A stretch of 35,774 bases of DNA from Opitutales bacterium (GTDB lineage Bacteria; Verrucomicrobiota; Verrucomicrobiia; Opitutales; UBA953). Made by a program: the position numbers and the translations under genes. Positions 25,753-31,782 of this stretch are shown here, piece after piece. Every line of letters starts with the position of its first letter. Within the stretch, counting starts at the first letter, position 1. The notes under the pieces were generated by a model. That model did no database searches, was not told the origin of the DNA, and saw only the letters and a list, made by a program, of their open reading frames with translations. Location: assembly GCA_009691685.1 (NCBI GenBank), contig SIAU01000012.1, positions 1 to 35,774 on the forward strand, read 5' to 3'.

Positions 25753-26247
25753 TTACTTAGTCTTGATTTTTGAACCGATTTTCAAGTTGTTAGGATTAAT
25801 TCCAGGATTCAATTCTTGAAGTGATTGAACAGAGGTTCCTAACTTCTTAGCGATCGTGCCAAGTAAGTCACCTTTAGCGATGATGTACTCACCATTGCCA
25901 GCCACAGCGGCTTTACCACCGGTGCTCGTAGCTTTAGCTTTTGCGCTACCGATTTTTTCTATAGAAGCTTGGAGCGTTTCGAAACTGGTTTTGCTGTCGG
26001 CCTTAAATTGGGCGAGATCGCCGCTTAAAGCTGCCACATCAGAGGTGTTTGCTTTGGCGGTGATTTGACCACTTAGCTCGGCAACAGAGGTCGAGATGTT
26101 TGTGACGTCAGCACTTGCTTTGTCGGCACCGCTTTTTGCCTTGAGGGCAAGAACGAGACCGGCAGCGCCAAGGGCGAAGCCTACGATTCCCACAATAAGG
26201 GGAAGCTTTGATTCAGATGAGGAGGAGGAGATGCTGTCGTTTTCCAT
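25753..26247 (-). CDS. Membrane-anchored LysM protein
   Basis: A 164-aa protein: a Ser-rich cytoplasmic start, one membrane helix (KLPLIVGIVGFALGAAGLVLAL, about 14-35), a helical Ala/Ser/Asp-rich spacer with coiled-coil character (about 36-100), a short Lys/Ala/Gly linker, and a C-terminal LysM domain (about 118-163: YIIAKGDLLGTIAKKLG, then LQELNPGINPNNLKIGSKI). LysM binds the peptidoglycan glycan backbone, so the protein probably spans from membrane to cell wall. It is probably first in a transcript with the NUDIX and PfkB genes. Confidence 0.85.
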   Translation of the reverse strand: MENDSISSSSSESKLPLIVGIVGFALGAAGLVLALKAKSGADKASADVTNISTSVAELSGQITAKANTSDVAALSGDLAQFKADSKTSFETLQASIEKIGSAKAKATSTGGKAAVAGNGEYIIAKGDLLGTIAKKLGTSVQSLQELNPGINPNNLKIGSKIKTK

Positions 26248-26257
26248 GTTGGTTGAT

Positions 26258-26263
26258 AGATTA
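26258..26263 (-). promoter_or_regulatory. -10 element of the LysM-NUDIX-pfkB operon
   Basis: On the minus strand TAATCT (26263-26258) ends 10 nt before the ATG at 26247. No good -35 is at the right distance. This is the third occurrence of TAATCT close before a start codon in this window. Confidence 0.4.
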
Positions 26264-26338
26264 GTGCGGGTTAGAACGATTTGAGATTAGCGGATTGACA
26301 GGAACGGCAACACAAAATGTCTTTCAAGGTTCAGGTTT

Positions 26339-26416
26339 CGGGCGGTAGCGCAGTCTGGCTAGCGCATCTGCTTTGGGAGCAGAGGGTCGTGGGTTCGAAT
26401 CCCACCCGCCCGACCA
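26339..26416 (+). tRNA. tRNA-Pro (anticodon UGG)
   Basis: The cloverleaf can be drawn completely. The acceptor arms CGGGCGG (26339-26345) and CCGCCCG (26406-26412) pair fully. The D arm is GCGC...GCGC. The anticodon stem TCTGC/GCAGA has loop TTTGGGA, giving anticodon TGG at 26374-26376. The T stem is GTGGG/CCCAC with loop TTCGAAT. The discriminator is A, and CCA is encoded. A consensus TTGACA lies at 26294-26299, but the -10 at the right distance is poor. Confidence 0.97.
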
Positions 26417-26447
26417 CCTGGCACTTTAACCCTCCTAGAAAGAGTTT

Positions 26448-27653
26448 TTAGGTGTATTGTAGGTGTTCCCCGTTTTTAAAGATACTAACGTGATTAGCCA
26501 TATTTAATTGGGTTGAAACCTCGGTTCGCCCGATAATTTTTGCCTCCAAATGAAGTCCTTGGGCGATGGCTAAAACTGCGGCCACCCGATCGGGCTTAAC
26601 GTAAATTTCCAGTCGCTGACCCATGTTATAGACCTGGTGAAGCTCGCGCTGGGACGTCCGGCTGACCCTCGCAATCTCACTAAAAATAGGGGGAGCTGTG
26701 AATAAGTTATCTTTAATATAATGCACGGATTGGCCGAAGCGGAGGCATTTAGCCAGCGCCCCGCCTGAACAGTGTATCAACCCTTTAATTTCGTGGGGCC
26801 CTAATTCTTTAAGGAGTTGAATGACGAGTGGCGTGTAGGTGCGCGTTGGCGAAAGCAGTGCTTCGCCCACGGTCATGGATGCATCGGGAAGCGGAGAATT
26901 TAATTTATGCGGTCCGCAGTACACTAAAGATTGATTAATCGCGTGATCAAAAGTTTCCGGATATTTTTCCGCGTAATCATGAGACAGTAATTCGTGGCGC
27001 GCGCTCGTTAGTCCGTTGGAGCCGATACCGCTGTTAGATTTTTTTTCGTACGAAGCTTTTCCGCTCGAAGCGATGCCGATAATCGCAAGTCCAGGCGTGA
27101 TATTATGGGCATCGATGACTTCATCTCTTTTGAAGAGTGAGGTCGCGGTGGAGTCGACGGTGATGGTGGGAGTGGAGTCACCCATGTCGGCCGTTTCTCC
27201 GCCGCCTGAATAAATTTCTAATCCGTGGTCGCGCAGTTGAGCTAAAATTTCTTCCGTTCCATGAATGAGTTCCGCAATAATTTCTCCGGGAATTCTTTTG
27301 GCATTACGATTTAAAGTTGAAGAAAGAATAATTTTTTTCGTCGCACCCACGCAAAGGAGGTCATCGATATTCATGATGATACTGTCTTGGGCGATGCCTC
27401 GAAAAACTTTAGCGTCGCCGGTTTCTTTCCACCAAAGATAAGCGAGGATGACCTTGGTGCCCGATCCATCGGAGTGAGTGACCACACAGCGCGATGGGTC
27501 GCCGGTTAAATAATCGGGGGTGATTTTGCAGAAGGCCCCTGGAAAAAGACCTCGGTCGAGCTTATCCACCGCCGCATGCACGTCTGTCTTGGAGGCCGAG
27601 ACCCCGCGAGAGGCGTATCTGCTCTGGTCGGATTTATCGCTGTTTTCGGGCAT
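26448..27653 (-). CDS. purM: Phosphoribosylformylglycinamidine cyclo-ligase (AIR synthetase), long variant
   Basis: Closes the imidazole ring of 5-aminoimidazole ribotide, the fifth step of purine synthesis, using ATP. The 401 residues contain THSDGSGTKVILAYLWW, AQDSIIMNIDDLLCVGA (the DxxxMxxNDxxxxGA-type motif), IYSGGGETADMGD, GIASSGKASYE, IKGLIHCSGGALAKCLRFG and YNMGQRLEIYV. The common PurM is about 345 aa. The extra length is mainly an N-terminal extension and an insert after GIASSGK (SNSGIGSNGL to NSPLPDASMTV), as in the longer forms found in some phyla such as Bacteroidetes. It converges on the tRNA gene and is divergent from the ferredoxin. Confidence 0.92.
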   Translation of the reverse strand: MPENSDKSDQSRYASRGVSASKTDVHAAVDKLDRGLFPGAFCKITPDYLTGDPSRCVVTHSDGSGTKVILAYLWWKETGDAKVFRGIAQDSIIMNIDDLLCVGATKKIILSSTLNRNAKRIPGEIIAELIHGTEEILAQLRDHGLEIYSGGGETADMGDSTPTITVDSTATSLFKRDEVIDAHNITPGLAIIGIASSGKASYEKKSNSGIGSNGLTSARHELLSHDYAEKYPETFDHAINQSLVYCGPHKLNSPLPDASMTVGEALLSPTRTYTPLVIQLLKELGPHEIKGLIHCSGGALAKCLRFGQSVHYIKDNLFTAPPIFSEIARVSRTSQRELHQVYNMGQRLEIYVKPDRVAAVLAIAQGLHLEAKIIGRTEVSTQLNMANHVSIFKNGEHLQYT

Positions 27654-27664
27654 CGGAGAGAATG

Positions 27665-27698
27665 ATTATAAATACCTTTATTAACGTAAAAGGGTCAA
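27665..27698 (-). promoter_or_regulatory. purM promoter
   Basis: On the minus strand TTGACC (27698-27693), an 18-nt spacer and TATTTA (27674-27669), overlapping a perfect TATAAT (27670-27665) whose spacer would be 22. Either hexamer predicts a leader of about 4-9 nt before the ATG at 27653, without a Shine-Dalgarno. Confidence 0.5.
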
Positions 27699-27748
27699 CG
27701 CACATTCTAGGAATTTAATCTTTAGGAGCGATAATTAACCACGGAATC

Positions 27749-27777
27749 TTGACAGACTCCCTCCACTGTTCACTTTT
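27749..27777 (+). promoter_or_regulatory. Ferredoxin gene promoter
   Basis: A consensus TTGACA (27749-27754), a 17-nt spacer and a weak -10 ACTTTT (27772-27777) that ends 9 nt before the ATG. There is no Shine-Dalgarno. Confidence 0.45.
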
Positions 27778-27786
27778 CCAAGAATC

Positions 27787-28023
27787 ATGGCTGATAAAAA
27801 AGACAAACATCCCGAGAGTGTTACCGGGAAATTCTATGTAGATACTCAATGTATCGATTGTGATCTTTGCCGCGAAACGGCGCCTGACTACTTTACCCGT
27901 CAAGACGATGGTGGTTACTCTTACGTTTTCAAACAGCCCGAAAACCAAGAAGCCATTGATAAGTGCATGGAAGCCTTAGAAGGCTGTCCAGTGGACGCGA
28001 TTGGTAAAGACGGCGACGCGTAA
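27787..28023 (+). CDS. Single-cluster ferredoxin
   Basis: A 78-aa electron carrier. The motif CIDCDLCRETAPDYF gives three Cys spaced CxxCxxC, and EGCPVDAIG supplies the CP ligand, so one [4Fe-4S] cluster is expected. Between them lies a charged segment with DKCMEALEGCP, containing an extra Cys typical of single-cluster monoferredoxins that have lost the second cluster. It is cytoplasmic, with no fused domain. It is divergent from purM and 71 nt upstream of the OsmC gene; the redox partner is not apparent. Confidence 0.92.
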   Translation: MADKKDKHPESVTGKFYVDTQCIDCDLCRETAPDYFTRQDDGGYSYVFKQPENQEAIDKCMEALEGCPVDAIGKDGDA

Positions 28024-28094
28024 GCGTTTAGCCCAGTCCTTGTTTTCGGTGGGTTGTCCTCGACCTCCCTACGTTAAATTCATAGATTTTTTTT

Positions 28095-28505
28095 ATGAGT
28101 ATTAAGATTTCGTGCGAGTACTTGGGCGACTTAAGAGTGCGCGCCGTCCACGCGCCATCGGGTACAGAAATTATTACCGATGCTCCCGTGGATAATCAGG
28201 GACAGGGCCGTTCATTTTCGCCGACCGACCTTGCTGCGGCATCCGTGGCCACATGTCTGATCACCATTATCGGTATCCAGGCTAAGTCCATCCCGCTCGA
28301 CCTCACGGGCTTCAAAGTAGAAATAGAAAAACATATGTCGACGACTCCACCACGTCGCATTGCACAATTGGATGTGAAGATGTTTATGCCCGCAGGGATT
28401 CCCGAAGAATTACGCCCACGTTTAATCCGTGCCGCTGAAGCTTGCCCAGTAAAACAATCTTTCCGCGACGATACGGCAATTAACCTGCAGTGGTTTTGGG
28501 CCTAG
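28095..28505 (+). CDS. OsmC family protein
   Basis: A 136-aa OsmC/Ohr-fold protein. Key Cys residues are in SVATCLITIIGIQAK (C53) and AAEACPVKQSF (Cys about residue 118), the pair that forms the peroxidatic centre in family members, which reduce organic hydroperoxides. The FSPTDLAAASVATC segment is typical. It belongs to the shorter YhfA-like branch, whose substrate is not established. A TTGTCC (28054) and TAAATT (28075-28080) could serve as a promoter, and ATAGAT (28082-28087) lies 7 nt before the ATG. The stop shares CTAG with the convergent gene. Confidence 0.88.
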   Translation: MSIKISCEYLGDLRVRAVHAPSGTEIITDAPVDNQGQGRSFSPTDLAAASVATCLITIIGIQAKSIPLDLTGFKVEIEKHMSTTPPRRIAQLDVKMFMPAGIPEELRPRLIRAAEACPVKQSFRDDTAINLQWFWA

Positions 28506-28960
28506 TGTCTGATGTTTTGACAGGCATTATGGTGTGCCTCAATGGCTTCACCTAGAGTCCGGATATATTGATCAACGTTACGAATATCAACAGGACTTAA
28601 AGCGGAAGGAGATCTAAAAGAGTTAATTTTCTGGTTAAATGTTTTAAGTATATTATTATGATTTCTCATTTTTATATCATAACTGGACTTCCCTGGATCT
28701 CTCCGTGCGTCGCTTGGATAATTAGAAAGGGGCAGGGTTGATTTCTGAATAGGAGTCCCGTTGGCTTCAACGATCGAAGCGCCTACGGCACAAAAACCTT
28801 CCACGGCTTTAAGAAACAATGTTAAATCTTTTTGTGACTTCGAGTATTCGCCTTTAGCCTTGCGACACTCATCGTTTAATTTGTCGCGCGAACTGGGCAA
28901 ACCATCCGCATGCGCATTTAAATTAAGAAAGATACAACAGGCTAAAATAAACGATTTCAT
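28502..28960 (-). CDS. Predicted secreted protein of unknown function
   Basis: A 152-aa protein with a signal peptide: MKSFILACCIFLNLNAHA, predicted cleavage before DGLP. The mature part is hydrophilic and mostly helical by composition, with three Cys (about residues 32, 57 and 147) that could form disulfides in the periplasm. It has a polar middle (TLPLSNYPSDARRDPGKSSY) and a final helix QYIRTLGEAIEAHHNACQNIR. No family recognised. Base composition is lower in G+C than in the neighbours. The 28961-29048 gap upstream is AT-rich and holds a minus-strand TATAAT (29028-29023), which would give a 55-nt leader, with no clear -35. The gene looks real but may be an accessory acquisition. Confidence 0.6.
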   Translation of the reverse strand: MKSFILACCIFLNLNAHADGLPSSRDKLNDECRKAKGEYSKSQKDLTLFLKAVEGFCAVGASIVEANGTPIQKSTLPLSNYPSDARRDPGKSSYDIKMRNHNNILKTFNQKINSFRSPSALSPVDIRNVDQYIRTLGEAIEAHHNACQNIRH

Positions 28961-29048
28961 TCACCCAACATAAATCGCGGGGACAGTTAAGCGACCCCTT
29001 TTATTTATAACCTTATACTAGAATTATAATAAAACTAAAAACCTTCAC

Positions 29049-29645
29049 TTACTGACTGCAGCCACAGCCACCCTGACCGCATCCGCCTTTTTCGTCGGAT
29101 GATTTCTCGGAGGTGTCGCAGGATCCCTCGGACTCACTCGAGCAACATCCGCCGCCACTACTACTGCCACCACAGCAACCGCCGGATTGGTGGGGATGTC
29201 CGTGGGCGAGTTCGCTGAGTTCAGCCGCGCGAACGCTGACGACCTTTACATCAAAATGAAGAGTCTTGCCGGCGAGCTTGTGATTTCCGTCCAGTACGGC
29301 TTCTTTGTCGTCAACATGACGAATAACCAAGACGCGCATTCCTAAATTGGTTTCTGCATGAAAACGCATGCCGATTTCGACTTTATTTTCGCCAAAGCGA
29401 TCGAGCGGCACGCGTTGGATTAATTTTTCGCTGTATTCACCGTAGCCTAACAAGGGAGGGACGGATACCGCCTTGAAATCGCCCGCGACTAAACCTTCCA
29501 CCGCTTGTTCAAGTCCGGGGATAATATTACTTGCGCCGTGCAAGTACTCCATCGGCGCTTGGCCGACCGACGTATCGAGGATATTTCCGCGATCATCTTT
29601 TAAAGTGTATTCGATGCTAACAACAGTTTCTTTGGCGGCGCGCAT
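29049..29645 (-). CDS. slyD: SlyD-like FKBP peptidyl-prolyl isomerase with Cys-rich tail
   Basis: Catalyses proline isomerisation in folding; SlyD relatives also bind Ni/Zn. The 198 residues begin VSIEYTLKDDRGNILDTS, then PMEYLHGASNIIPGLEQAVEGL (the FKBP signature with IPGLE) and PPLLGYGEYSEKLIQRVPLDRF leading into the insert-in-flap domain. They close with VLDGNHKLAGKTLHFDVKVVSV (the GNHPLAGxTLxFxVxV block). The last 45 residues are a disordered metal-binding tail: HGHPHQ, then 11 Cys arranged as GGCC, GGGCCSS and GGCGQGGCGCSQ. The frame extends to a TTG at 29687, but ATG at 29645 matches the family. No Shine-Dalgarno. It lies 61 nt downstream of rmuC. Confidence 0.9.
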   Translation of the reverse strand: MRAAKETVVSIEYTLKDDRGNILDTSVGQAPMEYLHGASNIIPGLEQAVEGLVAGDFKAVSVPPLLGYGEYSEKLIQRVPLDRFGENKVEIGMRFHAETNLGMRVLVIRHVDDKEAVLDGNHKLAGKTLHFDVKVVSVRAAELSELAHGHPHQSGGCCGGSSSGGGCCSSESEGSCDTSEKSSDEKGGCGQGGCGCSQ

Positions 29646-29706
29646 GGGAGAAGGTCGAAGAAAGGAAGAAAATCTTCTTTTTCGCAATCATTGATTTAAA
29701 GAAAAA

Positions 29707-31044
29707 TTAACTATTGGGTAATTCGCCCGTAGGATTATCAGGTGAAGAATTTTTTCGCTTCCGCTTGGCATCTTCTAGGTTGGTGATGGCCTGAATATCA
29801 ATAACATCCCCTGGCTCAACTTTACGGTCGTTTTTCAGCCTCTCACCTTCGGTAATAAGTTTTTCAGCATTCCCATAAACCTTAGACTGAAGGTTTTCTA
29901 GGGTTTTATTATGATATTTTACAGCATCATTAAGCGCTTTGCTTGAATCCGCAAAGTGTTCACTCGTTATTCTAATTCCTTCGTAGAGTTTTTCGGCAAG
30001 TTCTATTACTGTTTCGGCGCGTTTTTCTACATCAACTCTATCCCATGAATGAGCAATCGTTCGAAGAATTGAAAGAAGGGTAGTGGGTGTTGCAATTACC
30101 ACTTTTTGGTCCCACGAATATTCAATAAGACTGGGATCAATTTGAAGAGCTACGCTGAATAGAGATTCGCTCGGTAAAAATAAAATAACAAACTCTGGGG
30201 CTGGCTTGTACTGATTCCAATACTCTTTGGCTCCGAGTTGTTTAGCGTGATTACGAATTTTTAAGGCAAATTCATTTAACAATCTTGTTCTCTCTGTCTC
30301 ATTTGGGGCATTCTGAGCCTCGATATAATTCTTAGTGGGAGCTTTTGCATCGACGATAATATTTCTTTCACCTGGAAGTTTGACTACTAAGTCTGGCCTT
30401 AGAATTCCATCCTCGGTCGTTTTTGTTTCCTGAGTAACGAAATCGATATTTTTCAACATCCCGGTTAATTCGGCTACGCGCTTTAACTGCAATTCACCCC
30501 AACTTCCTTGCTTAGTTGTCGACGTCATCGCTTCCGCTAACTTGCGTGCTTCTTTTGCCACCTTCTCCGCACTTTCATTATTTGCAGTGAGTGAACCTTT
30601 TAATTCGGCGCTCGTTTTTTTCAGTTCATCTAACTGACTTCTAAACGGAGCAAATTTTTCTTCGGCGGCGGAGAGTAAATCAGCTCGACCTTGGGTGAGT
30701 TGGCTCTGTGACGCACTCGCAAAGGCTTCCCGCATGCGTTTCTCAATTTCATCTTTTAACTCGAGAAGTTGGGTGAGACTTCGCTCTGCCGAGGCCTTAG
30801 CTTCTTGGGCTGTGGACAGGGCTTTTTCTACCTCCGTCAGGCGCAAGTTGGCGACATTGCGTTCGCCCACCACTCGCGCTAGTTCTTGCCCTTTAATTTT
30901 CTCGATCTCACTGGCTAGATTTTTAGCAGCCAGAACTTCTGCCTGTAATTCCGTTTGATTATTTCCCGTTTGATTTCGCCACAAGTAGTAACCTAGGGCT
31001 AGTCCCAGAATAATTCCAATGATGAGACTGGTGATGATTTCCAT
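29707..31044 (-). CDS. rmuC: DNA recombination protein RmuC
   Basis: A membrane-anchored PD-(D/E)XK-type nuclease-fold protein; in Escherichia its loss raises inversion at short inverted repeats. The 445 residues have an N-terminal membrane helix (EIITSLIIGIILGLALGYYLW). A long coiled coil (about 30-190) follows, then the RmuC domain: KQGSWGELQLKRVAELTGM, GILRPDLVVKLPGERNIIVDAKAPTKNY (split here: LRPDLVVKLPGE and IIVDAKAP hold the Asp and DAK catalytic-type residues), FVILFLPSESLFSVAL and VVIATPTTLLSILRTI. The frame is open to 31209, but the first 55 residues there are not family-like. ATG at 31044 puts the helix at the very N-terminus and follows TATACT by 5 nt. Confidence 0.93.
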   Translation of the reverse strand: MEIITSLIIGIILGLALGYYLWRNQTGNNQTELQAEVLAAKNLASEIEKIKGQELARVVGERNVANLRLTEVEKALSTAQEAKASAERSLTQLLELKDEIEKRMREAFASASQSQLTQGRADLLSAAEEKFAPFRSQLDELKKTSAELKGSLTANNESAEKVAKEARKLAEAMTSTTKQGSWGELQLKRVAELTGMLKNIDFVTQETKTTEDGILRPDLVVKLPGERNIIVDAKAPTKNYIEAQNAPNETERTRLLNEFALKIRNHAKQLGAKEYWNQYKPAPEFVILFLPSESLFSVALQIDPSLIEYSWDQKVVIATPTTLLSILRTIAHSWDRVDVEKRAETVIELAEKLYEGIRITSEHFADSSKALNDAVKYHNKTLENLQSKVYGNAEKLITEGERLKNDRKVEPGDVIDIQAITNLEDAKRKRKNSSPDNPTGELPNS

Positions 31045-31049
31045 AAAAT

Positions 31050-31055
31050 AGTATA
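31050..31055 (-). promoter_or_regulatory. -10 element of rmuC, leaderless spacing
   Basis: On the minus strand TATACT (31055-31050) ends 5 nt before the ATG, in an A/T-rich stretch with no Shine-Dalgarno. The -35 at 17 nt is only GTTATT. Confidence 0.5.
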
Positions 31056-31102
31056 AATATTGTAGAAAACAGAATAACGGGAGGGCGCTTAAAACGCAAC
31101 CC

Positions 31103-31633
31103 TCAGCGTGGGTCAGTTTCGATGGCGATACAATTTCCCATCTCCCAGGCCGCTTCGTAGGCGGCCACATAATCGGGCGTCGACCAAGAAGGTGCGGTGG
31201 CTTCGGCACCGAGGCCGGCTAAAAATCCATAACGAATGCCGTGGGCGATGCGTTGGCGTCGCGCATTGATTCGTTTGGCGACCCACTGTTCTAATGAAGT
31301 TGTATCGATATCTAAATCTTGAGTGCGAGTTGATCGGCCCACTTGCCATGAAACAAACGCCGCGTGATTAAGATCGGTTACCGATTTGGGTGAAACCTCG
31401 GGTGGGTATCGCCCCTCGCGTCCAGCTTCGATATTCTCTTTGATGGTTAGGCGTAAATTCACGCGCCAGCGCTCTTCGGTTGAGAGCAGGCCGTAATCAA
31501 ACTCAGGACTATCGGCAGCATCATCCTTGAGTTCATGGCGTGCATATTTTCTCCACTGTATGAGCCAAATCTCCCAGGCTTCGCTACCGCGATGGGGTGG
31601 CTTACCTAGCCATTCTGGGATATCGTCACGCAT
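31103..31633 (-). CDS. Unknown protein, 176 aa
   Basis: Not recognised. ATG at 31633 starts MRDDIPEWLGKPPHRGSE. A longer frame reaches 31735, but its first 34 residues come from an AT-rich promoter-like region and are not convincing. The protein is soluble, rich in Trp and Arg, with WEIWLIQWRKYARHELKDD, an acidic middle (EFDYGLLSTEERWRVNLRLTIKENIEAG), a basic helix (QWVAKRINARRQRIAHGIRYGF) and an Ala/Glu-rich end (YVAAYEAAWEMGNCIAIE). No signal peptide or membrane helix and no catalytic motif is visible. It is divergent from the secretin operon and 58 nt upstream of rmuC, but rmuC seems to have its own promoter. Confidence 0.65.
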   Translation of the reverse strand: MRDDIPEWLGKPPHRGSEAWEIWLIQWRKYARHELKDDAADSPEFDYGLLSTEERWRVNLRLTIKENIEAGREGRYPPEVSPKSVTDLNHAAFVSWQVGRSTRTQDLDIDTTSLEQWVAKRINARRQRIAHGIRYGFLAGLGAEATAPSWSTPDYVAAYEAAWEMGNCIAIETDPR

Positions 31634-31643
31634 CAATTTATCC

Positions 31644-31673
31644 GTAATATCTCCCAAATATGAATAAAAGCAA
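31644..31673 (-). promoter_or_regulatory. Promoter of the 31103-31633 gene
   Basis: On the minus strand TTGCTT (31673-31668), an 18-nt spacer and TATTAC (31649-31644); the ATG at 31633 follows 10 nt after the -10. A GGGAG in the spacer is too far away to act as a ribosome binding site. Confidence 0.45.
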
Positions 31674-31782
31674 GCAAAAGGTGAAAAAATGTTCACTATA
31701 CAGAATTTGGGTGATTTTTTAGATAATAAATTCAATCGAACTATTGGGTGGTCGTGTTGTTATAAAGGTAACCCCGATTCTC

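Noticed and set aside
26294..26322. A complete tRNA-Pro promoter
   Set aside because: TTGACA is perfect, but the sequence 15-18 nt downstream (around ATGTCT) does not match a -10, so only the -35 is noted under the tRNA.
26434..26452. Hairpin CCTAGAAA / TTTTTAGG between tRNA-Pro and purM as a terminator
   Set aside because: An AT-rich stem with one G-T pair, a loop of only 3 nt and no T-run on either side; it also contains the purM stop codon.
28978..29004. GGGG...CCCC followed by TTTT as a terminator
   Set aside because: Only four G-C pairs close the stem before mismatches, and no plus-strand gene ends there for it to serve.
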